Shown here piece after piece: positions 1-7,822 of a stretch of 64,000 nucleotides of DNA. The stretch comes from Acidithiobacillus sp. AMEEHan (GTDB lineage: Bacteria; Pseudomonadota; Gammaproteobacteria; Acidithiobacillales; Acidithiobacillaceae). Where the stretch lies: the NCBI RefSeq assembly GCF_030996345.1, contig NZ_CP118747.1, positions 1,362,001 to 1,426,000 on the forward strand, written 5' to 3'. How positions within the stretch are numbered: the stretch's first letter is position 1; the number at the start of each line of letters is the position of its first letter. A program made the translations under genes and the position numbers. Below the pieces are notes generated by a model. That model made no database searches. It saw only the letters and a list, made by a program, of their open reading frames with translations, and was not told the DNA's origin.

Positions 1-1
1 T

Positions 2-40
2 GAGGCCAATTTGAAGGTGCTAGGGTTTGATGCCCCATAA
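2..40 (+). CDS. hsdM: HsdM C-terminal end (partial, runs off the left edge)
   Basis: The reading frame open at the left edge ends in ANLKVLGFDAP and a TAA at 38-40. The ANLK-LG ending is typical of the type I methyltransferase subunit HsdM, and hsdS and hsdR follow on the same strand. Only 12 codons are visible, so the assignment rests on this motif and on context. A second, diverged copy of the same tail ends at 1424 just before hsdS. Confidence 0.6.
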   Translation, partial: EANLKVLGFDAP

Positions 41-159
41 AGAACCCTAGGTTGTGCATGATAAAAGGCGCCTGCCATAGCAAACGCTGTGTTTCCCAGA
101 CAAGCGATACTGTCTCATAATAAACACAATAGATAGCAAGAGGTCGGAACCGCCCCACG

Positions 160-1332
160 ATGCAGACAAGTGAAAACAAGGAAGGCCGCGCTGGGCGCTA
201 CATCCGCCAGCCCAGTGGCTGCCGCGCCTTCATCCCCGCGCCGCTGCCGCCGCGCGACCCGCCGCTCGATCTCACCGGGGCGCTGCGTGACCAACTCTCC
301 GCCGCCGACTACGCCCTGGGCCGTCTCGATGGCGCGGTGCTCACGCTGCCCAATCCGGATCTCTTCGTCTTCATGTACGTGCGCAAGGAGGCGGTGCTCT
401 CCAGTCAGATCGAAGGCACCCAGTCCTCGCTGCAAAACCTGCTGGCCGCCGAAGCGCAGCTCTTGGACCCCGACACCCCGAAAGACGTGCATGAAGTCGC
501 CAACTACGTGCGGGCGATGAACCTGGGCCTGGCGCGCCTGAAGGAACTGCCCGTCTCGCTGCGGCTGATCCGCGAAATCCACGCCGCACTCATGCAGGGC
601 GTGCGTGGCGGGCGGCTCACCCCCGGCGAGCTGCGTACCAGCCAGAACTGGATCGGCCCTGCCGGCTGCACGCTCACCACCGCCAGCTTCGTGCCGCCGC
701 CCCCGCACGAAGTCCCGCAGGCGCTGGGCGAGTTGGAAAGGTTTCTGCATGACGGCGGCGGCCTGCCGCCCCTGGTGCAGGTGGGGCTGGCCCATGCCCA
801 GTTCGAAACCATCCACCCGTTTCTGGATGGCAACGGCCGCGTCGGGCGGCTGCTCATCACCTTCCTGCTCACCGAAAAAGGGCTGCTGTCGCGCCCCGTG
901 CTGTATCTGTCGCACCATTTCAAACGCCACCGCAGCGAATACTACGAACGGCTGCAAGCGGCGCGCGACGCGGGCGACTGGGAAGGCTGGCTTGCCTTCT
1001 TCCTGCACGGCGTGGCCGAGGTGAGCCGCGAGGCCACCCAGACCGCCGCCGCCATCCTCAAGATGCGCGAGGATTACCGCGCCCGCATCACCGAGCACCT
1101 GGGCCGCGCCGCCGCCAACGGCCAGCGCGTGATGGATCGGCTTTTCGACCACCCCATCGTCAGCGTCGCCACCGTGCGCGACTGGCTGGGCCTCACCCCC
1201 GCCGGTGCCAACCAGATCGTCGCCCGGCTGGAGGGCATCGGCCTGCTGCGCGAGATCACCGGCTACGCCCGCAACCGGCGCTTTCGCTTCGAGCCGTATC
1301 TGCGGCTGTTCGAGGAGGATGGGCAGGGATGA
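160..1332 (+). CDS. Fic family protein with C-terminal winged helix
   Basis: A 390-aa Fic protein, expected to transfer AMP or another nucleotide to a target hydroxyl group. The Fic motif HPFLDGNGRVGR is complete at about residues 219-230, including the catalytic His219. An N-terminal inhibitory motif, SSQIEG at about 81-86, matches the class II autoinhibition helix (S/T-x-x-x-E-G). The last 80 residues look like a winged helix and may bind DNA. It sits between the hsdM tail and hsdS, where Fic genes are often found in type I restriction operons. The ATG has a GAGG about 20 bases upstream, so the ribosome binding site is weak. A regulatory role in the restriction operon is inference. Confidence 0.9.
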   Translation: MQTSENKEGRAGRYIRQPSGCRAFIPAPLPPRDPPLDLTGALRDQLSAADYALGRLDGAVLTLPNPDLFVFMYVRKEAVLSSQIEGTQSSLQNLLAAEAQLLDPDTPKDVHEVANYVRAMNLGLARLKELPVSLRLIREIHAALMQGVRGGRLTPGELRTSQNWIGPAGCTLTTASFVPPPPHEVPQALGELERFLHDGGGLPPLVQVGLAHAQFETIHPFLDGNGRVGRLLITFLLTEKGLLSRPVLYLSHHFKRHRSEYYERLQAARDAGDWEGWLAFFLHGVAEVSREATQTAAAILKMREDYRARITEHLGRAAANGQRVMDRLFDHPIVSVATVRDWLGLTPAGANQIVARLEGIGLLREITGYARNRRFRFEPYLRLFEEDGQG

Positions 1333-1334
1333 GA

Positions 1335-1424
1335 ATGTCGGTTTTGGCGGGATGGCAGCGGTGGGCGGGACGGTTGGAGGCGGCGATCGGAGCCAATCTG
1401 AAGGAGCTGGGGTATGGCGGGTGA
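1335..1424 (+). pseudogene. Second HsdM C-terminal tail (29-codon remnant)
   Basis: A short frame starts at ATG 1335, two bases after the fic stop, and ends ANLKELGYGG followed by TGA at 1422-1424. The ending is the standard HsdM C-terminus and resembles the tail that ends at 40. The hsdS ATG (1414) lies inside it, so the normal HsdM-HsdS overlap is kept although the rest of the methyltransferase is absent here. The best reading is that fic entered the hsdM/hsdS junction and left a duplicated tail, or that two hsdM lineages recombined. It may be translated only to couple hsdS. Confidence 0.7.
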
Positions 1425-2691
1425 GTGGCGCACGACTTCGCTGGGTGATCTGACCGTTAACCACGATGGCAAGCGCAAGCCAGTAAAAGAATCAGACAGG
1501 CGACCCGGGCCTTATCCATATTACGGAGCCTCTGGGATTGTTGATTATGTGGACGGCTACCTGTTCGATGGCGACTACTTGTTGATTGCTGAAGATGGCG
1601 AGAATTTGCGCACTCGACAAACGCCTATTGCTTTCATGGCGTGTGGAAAATCGTGGGTCAACAATCACGCGCACATTGTTACGGGTAACGAGAAAGCGGA
1701 CACCAGATTTCTGATGTACGCCATTCAGGGGTCTGACATCAGCGGCTATCTCACCGGCGCTGTGATGCCGAAGTTAACGCAAGGCAATCTCAACAAAATT
1801 GAACTTGAATGCCCACCCATCGAAGAGCAACGCGCCATCGCCCATATCCTTGGCACGCTGGACGACAAGATCGAACTCAACCGCAAGCAGAACGAAACGC
1901 TGGAGGCGATGGCCCGCGCCTTGTTCAAGTCGTGGTTCGTGGACTTTGACCCCGTGCGCGCCAAGATGGAGGGCCGCGACCCCGGCCTGCCCAAGCCCCT
2001 CGCCGACCTCTTCCCCGCCCGCCTCATCGACTCCGAACTCGGCGAGATTCCGGAGGGGTGGGAGGTCAAGGCCTTCGCGGAAACTGTGGAGATCATTGGT
2101 GGCGGGACACCGAAGACATCCGTTGCCGAGTATTGGAACGGCGATGTCCCATGGTTCTCGGTCGCCGATGCCCCACCGCCGTCAGATGTCTGGACATTGG
2201 ACACTGAGAAGAAGATTACCCACGCCGGGGTCGAGAACTCATCGGCGCGGGTTCTTCCGGTCGGCACAACGATCATCTCCGCACGCGGGACAGTTGGCCG
2301 CGTTGCACTTGTGGGCGTTCCCATGACGATGAACCAGTCCTGCTACGGCTTGCGAGGGAAGCTGGGCGATCGCGGCTTCTTCAACTACTTCGCAACGCGT
2401 CAGCTGGTCTCGATTCTTCAGCAACGGACGCATGGCTCCGTATTCGACACAATCACTCGTGACACCCTCGCGGGAGTCCAAGTCGTAGCGCCTTCCCACG
2501 CTGTGATCAAAGCGTTTGAAGCACTCGTCAGCCCGATGCTAGATCGTATTCGCGAGGCTCTTGCCGAATCCCGCACCCTCGCCGCTCTGCGCGACACGCT
2601 GCTGCCCAAGCTCATCTCCGGCGAGCTACGCGTTGGGGCTGCCCAGCTAGAAAAGCAGAATTCACTGAAAACTGTTTTCTCTCACCCATGA
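1414..2691 (+). CDS. hsdS: Type I restriction-modification specificity subunit HsdS
   Basis: A 425-aa DNA-recognition subunit of a type I restriction-modification complex. It shows two target-recognition half-domains. The first (about 5-140) ends in the conserved segment EEQRAIAHILGTLDDKIELN. The second (about 210-390) follows the central helix with FKSWFVDFDPVRAKMEGRDPG and ends in LRDTLLPKLISGELRV. The start lies inside the HsdM-tail remnant (10-bp overlap), which implies translational coupling. Its TGA (2689-2691) overlaps the ATG of the Argonaute gene as ATGA. The partner hsdM is mostly outside the window, and hsdR follows 7 kb downstream. Confidence 0.93.
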   Translation: MAGEWRTTSLGDLTVNHDGKRKPVKESDRRPGPYPYYGASGIVDYVDGYLFDGDYLLIAEDGENLRTRQTPIAFMACGKSWVNNHAHIVTGNEKADTRFLMYAIQGSDISGYLTGAVMPKLTQGNLNKIELECPPIEEQRAIAHILGTLDDKIELNRKQNETLEAMARALFKSWFVDFDPVRAKMEGRDPGLPKPLADLFPARLIDSELGEIPEGWEVKAFAETVEIIGGGTPKTSVAEYWNGDVPWFSVADAPPPSDVWTLDTEKKITHAGVENSSARVLPVGTTIISARGTVGRVALVGVPMTMNQSCYGLRGKLGDRGFFNYFATRQLVSILQQRTHGSVFDTITRDTLAGVQVVAPSHAVIKAFEALVSPMLDRIREALAESRTLAALRDTLLPKLISGELRVGAAQLEKQNSLKTVFSHP

Positions 2692-4895
2692 GAGGACGAA
2701 CCTTGCCGGTATTTCTGAACGCATTCCCACTGATAGTTCCCGAGCTAGAGCTCGAAGCTTGCCAGATCCCCTACGACAAAGGGGTTCTGGACGAACTTCG
2801 CGCGAAGCACGGATCGACTCATGCGTTTCGCAGACAAGGCAATAGCATCCTAATTTTCTCGGGAAATGGCACGTTCCCCGTGCTTGGAACGCCGCAGGCG
2901 ATCGCGCTCAAAGACAATTTCGGCATCTTCTGCTCGCTGGTCAAGGACGGGCTGACGCGGCACTTTGTGGGGCTGGGTCGCAATCCCTCCGGCTTCAACC
3001 CTATCGAGTTGGTGAGCGCCCGGCCTGAAGACAATCTTCTCGTTCCCATACTTGGCGATGCTTACCCCTTCAAGGTCTGCGCCAAATACTCCATCGACAC
3101 GCGCACCATTCTAGGCAAACCGTGCCTTGTCATTGATTGCACAACGCGCAGGGTGGTCAAAGAGAATGGCCTGTTCTTCCTGAACGACGGGTTCGAACTC
3201 ACGGGCCGTTACGTGGTCACGCAGCAGGCGGACGGATGCAGAAGACTCCTGGGATCGGTGAATGGCCGCAAAGGCGAAACGCTCTCCATCACGCGGCCAG
3301 ACGGCCAGGTGGTTCAGGCCGAGGCGAAAGACGTTTATTTGGAGGCCAGCCGTGAGAACTTCGATGCCTACATTCTGCACACGCACGGCGCGGAAAAGGA
3401 TTCCATTGTCGAGGATATCCGGCAATCCGTCTCTATCTTCAATGGCGGCGAGAAAAAGAAAGCGCGCATCGACACCCTCAAGAAGTACATCCAGTCGAAG
3501 AGCATCACGTTGATCGACGGCACGCGCATCGAAATCAAGGATTCGCCCGATATCCAGAAGGATTGCGGGCAGATACCAAAGCCGGTGTTTGTCTTCAACG
3601 ACAACGGCGAAGCGGATTGGGCCGAGAGGGGTCTGACACAGTACGGCCCTTATACAAAGCGCACGTTTGACCGAAACGATCCGTCGATCTGCGTCATCTG
3701 CGCCCAGCATGACAAGGGCCGCGTCGAACAGTTCGTCCGCAAGCTCCTCAAAGGCATTACGAATAGCCGGTACTTCAGCAACGGGCTTGAAGGCAAGTTC
3801 ACGCTTGGCACCAGCCGCGTTGAAGTCTTCGCGACCGCCACCGACAGCGTGGAGGCATACAAGAATGCCATTGAGGCCGCGATCCGGAAGAAGGCAGATG
3901 ACAGCGGGCGATGGGACTTGGCCCTCGTGCAGGTCCGACAGTCTTTCAAGAAGCTCAGGGTCACGGAGAATCCGTACTATTTGGGCAAGAGCCTCTTCTT
4001 CCTGCATCAAGTTCCGGTGCAGGATTTCACCATCGAGCTTCTGGCGCAGTCCGATTACTCACTCGGCTACTCGCTCAACAACATGGCGCTTGCCTGCTAC
4101 GCCAAGATGGGCGGCGTTCCGTGGCTGCTCAAGTCCTCGCCGACGCTTTCCCATGAACTCGTAATCGGGATCGGTAGCGCCAATATCGGGCAGGAGCGCG
4201 GCGCGAACGATCAGCGGATTATGGGCATCACCACCGTCTTCTCCGGGGACGGTAGCTATATCGTCTCGAACACATCGAAGGCCGTCGTGCCGGAGGCGTA
4301 CTGCGAGGCTTTGACTTCCGTTCTTGCTGAAACCATCGAGAAGATTCAGAAGCGCATGAACTGGCAGAAAGGCGACACGATCCGCCTGATCTTTCATGCG
4401 CAGGTCAAGAAGTTCAACAAGGAAGAGATCGAAGCTGTCCGCGCCGTGATCGACAAGTACCGAGAATATCAGATCGAATACGCCTTCCTGAAAATCTCGG
4501 AAGATCACGGGCTGCATATGTTCGACTCCGCGACAGCGGGCGTGCAGAAGGGAAAACTGGCGCCGCAGCGAGGGAAGACCTTCAAGCTCTCCAAGCATGA
4601 AATGCTGATCTATCTGATCGGGCAGCGCGAGCTACGCCAGGACACGGACGGGCATCCGCGCGGCGTGATCCTCGATGTTCACAAGGACTCAACCTTCAAG
4701 GACATCAAGTATCTGAGCGCGCAGCTCTACAGTTTCGCCTCGCACTCCTGGCGTAGCTACTTCCCCAATCCCATGCCGGTGACGATCAGCTATTCCGACT
4801 TGATCGCCCGGAATCTCGGATGGCTGAACCAGCTTCCGCGCTGGAACGACTCGGTGATGATCGGGAAGATCGGGCAATCCCAATGGTTCCTGTAG
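2688..4895 (+). CDS. Long prokaryotic Argonaute with degraded PIWI active site
   Basis: A 735-aa protein with the layout of a long prokaryotic Argonaute: N-terminal and PAZ-like region (1-300), MID (about 320-470) and PIWI (about 480-735). The MID part carries a Y-x-x-x-K motif near NPYYLGK followed by a Gln, as expected for guide 5'-end binding. The PIWI first strand reads VIGIG, with Gly496 where active enzymes have Asp. The later H-x-D position reads HAQ (Gln572), so the DEDX tetrad appears broken and slicing is unlikely. The protein ends in SQWFL, typical of these families. The ATG overlaps the hsdS stop and the nuclease gene overlaps its 3' end by 13 bp. Long-B Argonautes of this kind use guides to trigger a partner effector. 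That role is inferred here from family knowledge and gene order. Confidence 0.85.
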   Translation: MRGRTLPVFLNAFPLIVPELELEACQIPYDKGVLDELRAKHGSTHAFRRQGNSILIFSGNGTFPVLGTPQAIALKDNFGIFCSLVKDGLTRHFVGLGRNPSGFNPIELVSARPEDNLLVPILGDAYPFKVCAKYSIDTRTILGKPCLVIDCTTRRVVKENGLFFLNDGFELTGRYVVTQQADGCRRLLGSVNGRKGETLSITRPDGQVVQAEAKDVYLEASRENFDAYILHTHGAEKDSIVEDIRQSVSIFNGGEKKKARIDTLKKYIQSKSITLIDGTRIEIKDSPDIQKDCGQIPKPVFVFNDNGEADWAERGLTQYGPYTKRTFDRNDPSICVICAQHDKGRVEQFVRKLLKGITNSRYFSNGLEGKFTLGTSRVEVFATATDSVEAYKNAIEAAIRKKADDSGRWDLALVQVRQSFKKLRVTENPYYLGKSLFFLHQVPVQDFTIELLAQSDYSLGYSLNNMALACYAKMGGVPWLLKSSPTLSHELVIGIGSANIGQERGANDQRIMGITTVFSGDGSYIVSNTSKAVVPEAYCEALTSVLAETIEKIQKRMNWQKGDTIRLIFHAQVKKFNKEEIEAVRAVIDKYREYQIEYAFLKISEDHGLHMFDSATAGVQKGKLAPQRGKTFKLSKHEMLIYLIGQRELRQDTDGHPRGVILDVHKDSTFKDIKYLSAQLYSFASHSWRSYFPNPMPVTISYSDLIARNLGWLNQLPRWNDSVMIGKIGQSQWFL

Positions 4896-6055
4896 AGAAG
4901 GACAATGCATACGCGCTGCGCGAATATCTGCACCGCAAGGTGATCGAGAGCGCGCACGCCGATCCATTCAAATCCTCCTTCCTGCATTTCCTGGGATTGT
5001 CGAAGGATGGCCTTCCGTCCTTCGACTTCGCGGCGCTCTCCTTGTATCAGCGGTGCGCGATTGCGGGTCTCGGTGTTTTGGACGAAACAGTTTCAAGCCA
5101 GGATGTCTCGCGCTTGCTCGGGCAGGCTGCCAAGATCGACTCCACGCCGCGCCCGTGGGTCTCCGACATGTTCGGCGTCATGGCCGTGAAGTGGCTAGTT
5201 GCGCAGATGAACGAAGCGCGGATCGCCCGCGAGTTCGAGAATTGGAGTTCAGAGTTCTTGGCGCAGCAGATTAGCGGCGACCATCTCAATCTCTTTGAGA
5301 AAGATATCGCGGCGTATGTCCTCAGCGGCGACTCCGCCGTCTATGCGAGCGCGTGCGTACCGCTTTTCCTTCACTACAGGAGGCTACGGCGGATCGAGGA
5401 TCACCAAAGCCGCATGTCCCTGATCGGACGCTTCATGGTTGAGTTCCGGGCGCAGGCGCAAGGGGACGCATCGACAGCGCTCTTAAGCCTGATGGTTCAC
5501 GTCTTCGATCAGGTCAATCAGGACTTGGCTATCGTGCCGCCGAAGGGCTGGAGCCTCGACGACCTTCTGGGATTTCTGGAGCATATCCCTGTCGGCCTCA
5601 AGCGGTGGACATGGGAAGATTCGGGCCGCACACGAGGCGCAGAACCCGCGAAGTGGCCCGTGGAAAACGAATACCACGTCCAGAACCTTCTCTATGTCCT
5701 GCTCGGGCCGATCTTCAACGACATCGCGGACGAAGTGAACCTCCAGCCTGTCGGGCAGAAGAATCCGCGCATTGATCTTTACCTGCCGTCGCTGCACACG
5801 GTCATCGAGGTCAAATACCGGAAGGACGTAAAGAAGTCCTTCCCGACGCTCATTGGGGAGATCGCCGAGGACGCCTCCCTCTATCGCGCCGACGCGAAAT
5901 ACAAGGATGCGCGGATTGTCAGTTTCCTGTGGGATTGCACGCGGGCAACGGAGGAACACACGAAGTTCAAGGAAGGTGTTTTGAAGATAGAGGGGATAAA
6001 TGGCTGTGTCGTGGTTAGCGCTCCCTCAACGATGAACCAGGGAGAGAACACATGA
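4883..6055 (+). CDS. Argonaute-associated PD-(D/E)XK nuclease (effector candidate)
   Basis: A 390-aa protein whose last third has a PD-(D/E)XK nuclease signature: Asp298 in RIDLYL, then Glu309 and Lys311 in VIEVKYRK. The first 280 residues are helical and unrecognised. The start chosen is ATG 4883, which overlaps the Argonaute stop by 13 bp. An upstream ATG at 4820 is possible but lies deep inside the Argonaute frame. The overlap argues for co-translation and a stable pair. Catalytically dead long Argonautes encoded with a nuclease are known to kill or arrest infected cells by degrading DNA. The same role is plausible here but not shown. An alternative is an independent type II-like restriction enzyme. 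Confidence 0.8.
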   Translation: MVPVEKDNAYALREYLHRKVIESAHADPFKSSFLHFLGLSKDGLPSFDFAALSLYQRCAIAGLGVLDETVSSQDVSRLLGQAAKIDSTPRPWVSDMFGVMAVKWLVAQMNEARIAREFENWSSEFLAQQISGDHLNLFEKDIAAYVLSGDSAVYASACVPLFLHYRRLRRIEDHQSRMSLIGRFMVEFRAQAQGDASTALLSLMVHVFDQVNQDLAIVPPKGWSLDDLLGFLEHIPVGLKRWTWEDSGRTRGAEPAKWPVENEYHVQNLLYVLLGPIFNDIADEVNLQPVGQKNPRIDLYLPSLHTVIEVKYRKDVKKSFPTLIGEIAEDASLYRADAKYKDARIVSFLWDCTRATEEHTKFKEGVLKIEGINGCVVVSAPSTMNQGENT

Positions 6056-6104
6056 TGGGCCATACAGAAACATGACTGTTTGTTAGCTTGGGAAAGCTTA
6101 AACA

Positions 6105-6190
6105 ATGCGTACATTCTCAGAGCCTGTCGTCGAACACGCCGCTCTCGCGTGGCTGGAAGCGTGCGGCTGCGCAATCGGACATGGTTCCGC
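6105..6190 (+). pseudogene. HsdR-like N-terminal stub
   Basis: From ATG 6105 the frame reads MRTFSEPVVEHAALAWLEA and continues for about 28 codons like the start of an HsdR subunit (F-S-E-x-x-V-E-x-A-A-L-x-W-L). After that the similarity stops and the frame runs on with no family features. It belongs to a different HsdR lineage from the intact hsdR at 9703. The surrounding 6056-6336 holds no other gene. It contains a small inverted repeat around AGCTT/AAGCT at about 6085-6100. Confidence 0.6.
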
Positions 6191-6305
6191 GAGCTCCAGT
6201 GGCCGTGAGTCGAATTGGCATTCAGCCGCCGCCCATACTCGTATTCAGCCGACTGCCGCCTCTCGGCGCAGGGCGACGCGCAGCCCGGCACGCCTCCTTG
6301 TGTTA

Positions 6306-6341
6306 CTCATGGCATTGAGTAAAAATACTCAGTGTCATGAG
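6306..6341. promoter_or_regulatory. Palindrome over the start codon of the DUF4143 ATPase gene
   Basis: Two 16-base arms, 6306-6321 and 6326-6341, are inverted repeats with 14 of 16 positions paired by eye and a four-base spacer (core TGAGTA/TACTCA). The right arm covers the ATG at 6337-6339. The symmetry and position fit an autoregulatory operator, or an RNA hairpin that hides the start. As I recall, similar palindromes precede other DUF4143 genes, but this was not checked. Confidence 0.55.
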
Positions 6342-7548
6342 CACTTCACGTTCGCCCTACCGCCGTCCGCAGGCGGCCGAACTGGCCCGCCGGCTCGCCG
6401 AAGCGCGGCGCTTCATTCAGGTGGTGGCCGGGCCGCGGCAGGTGGGCAAGTCCACGCTGGTGCAACAGGTCGCCGAAGACCTCGCCGCCGCTGTGCGCTA
6501 CGCCAGCGCGGACGAGCCGACGCTGCGCGGGACGGAGTGGATCGCGCAGCAGTGGGAGGCGGCGCGCCTGGCCGCGGGTCAAGCCGGCAAGGCGGGTGCA
6601 GTGCTCGTGCTCGACGAGATCCAGAAGATCCCCGGCTGGTCTGAGACGGTCAAGCGCCAGTGGGACGAGGACACGCGCCGGCGCGTGCTGCTCAAGGTGG
6701 TGCTGCTGGGATCGGCGCCGCTGCTGATCGCGCGCGGTATGAGCGAGAGCCTGGCGGGCCGCTTCGAGCTGCTGCACCTGCCGCACTGGTCGTTTGCCGA
6801 GATGCGCGCGGCGTTCGGCTTCGGGCTGGAGGAATTCCTGTACTTCGGCGGCTATCCGGGTGCAGCACCCTCGATCGGCGAGCCTGTACGCTGGCGCCGC
6901 TACATCGCCGACAGCCTGATCGAAACCTCGGTCTCGCGCGACGTGCTGCTGCTTGCGCGCGTGGACAAGCCGGCGCTGCTGCGGCGGCTGTTCGATCTCG
7001 CCTGCCGCTACTCGGGGCAGATCCTGTCGTACACGAAGATGCTGGGGCAGCTCCAGGATGCCGGCAACACGACCACGCTCGCGCACTATCTCGACCTGCT
7101 CGCGGGCGCGGGACTGGTCGTCGGCCTGCAGAAGGTCGCGGGTGACGTTGCCCGCAGCCGCGGGTCGAGCCCCAAGCTGCAGGTGCTGAACACGGCCCTC
7201 CTGAGCGCGACGAGCGGCCTCTCTTTCGATGAGGCGCGAGGCGATCGGGAGTTCTGGGGGCGGCTCGTCGAGTCGGCCGTCGGCGCGCATCTGGCCAACG
7301 CCGCCGCGGCCGGCGATTGCGCGCTCTACTACTGGCGCGAGCGCAACCGCGAAGTGGACTTCGTCGTGAAGACGGGACGCCGGCTTGTCGCCATCGAAGT
7401 CAAGAGCGGCCGCGTGCGGGAAATGCCGGCGGGCATGGCCGCCTTCGCCGAAGCGTTCAGGCCGAAGCGCACGCTGCTGGTCGGCGGCGACGGCATCGCG
7501 CTCGATGAGTTCCTCGCGCAGCCGGTCGCGCACTGGGTCGAGGGATGA
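6337..7548 (+). CDS. DUF4143-family ATPase (AAA_14 plus C-terminal nuclease-like domain)
   Basis: A 403-aa protein with an AAA_14 ATPase domain: Walker A GPRQVGKST at 32-40, Walker B VLVLDEIQ near 89-96, and an arginine-containing LAGRFE segment near 141. The C-terminal DUF4143 part has REVDFVV followed by AIEVKSG, the D and ExK pieces of a PD-(D/E)XK fold. Such proteins are common in genomic islands, and their biochemical role is largely unknown. It is preceded by a strong palindrome over its ATG. Its stop overlaps the ATG of an HsdR-like stub (7545) as ATGA, as if it had been inserted exactly in front of an hsdR start. A defence or toxin-antitoxin role is only suggested by context. Confidence 0.88.
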   Translation: MSTSRSPYRRPQAAELARRLAEARRFIQVVAGPRQVGKSTLVQQVAEDLAAAVRYASADEPTLRGTEWIAQQWEAARLAAGQAGKAGAVLVLDEIQKIPGWSETVKRQWDEDTRRRVLLKVVLLGSAPLLIARGMSESLAGRFELLHLPHWSFAEMRAAFGFGLEEFLYFGGYPGAAPSIGEPVRWRRYIADSLIETSVSRDVLLLARVDKPALLRRLFDLACRYSGQILSYTKMLGQLQDAGNTTTLAHYLDLLAGAGLVVGLQKVAGDVARSRGSSPKLQVLNTALLSATSGLSFDEARGDREFWGRLVESAVGAHLANAAAAGDCALYYWRERNREVDFVVKTGRRLVAIEVKSGRVREMPAGMAAFAEAFRPKRTLLVGGDGIALDEFLAQPVAHWVEG

Positions 7549-7590
7549 GCGCCTTTGCCGAATCCACCGTCGAAGAAGCCGCACTTGTCT
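7545..7590 (+). pseudogene. Second HsdR-like N-terminal stub
   Basis: The frame from ATG 7545 begins MSAFAESTVEEAAL, again the conserved opening of an HsdR subunit, and loses the pattern after about 15 codons. The ATG overlaps the stop of the DUF4143 gene. With the stub at 6105 and the intact hsdR at 9703, this makes three HsdR beginnings in 3.6 kb. Confidence 0.55.
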
Positions 7591-7676
7591 TGCAGGGAAC
7601 AAGTGTCCCGCGGGCCGCGTATGGCACCGAACCCGACGGCGCATCGCACCGGCGTGCGCATGGCGCAGTAGTTGCA

Positions 7677-7822
7677 AAATTTTCACATACTGCGGCCAAC
7701 GGTTACCGCGCTTCGAGAAAAACGCTGCCGAGCTGGAAGCGGCGCTGGCGCTGGTGCGCAAATCTGAGGCAAACTCGGCTGACGGCCAGCCGCTCGAGGC
7801 GATTTGGGGAGTAAATGGATGA
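7677..7822 (+). pseudogene. Unidentified gene tail before the AAA ATPase gene
   Basis: A frame with protein-like composition, including LPRFEKNAAELEAALALVRK, runs to a TGA at 7820-7822 that overlaps the next ATG. It has no matching 5' part. It looks like the C-terminal remnant of a lost gene. I do not recognise the family, and it may be noise. Confidence 0.3.

Noticed and set aside
115-1464. Long open frame on the minus strand opposite fic
   Set aside because: High GC gives long antisense frames; the protein is low in complexity and the plus-strand Fic gene has all family motifs.
6082-6087. Lone GTTAGC, possible attC core
   Set aside because: No second core site or paired arms around it, so not an integron site.
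6346-7761. Long minus-strand frame opposite the DUF4143 gene
   Set aside because: Shadow of the plus-strand gene; no domain pattern and no start signal.
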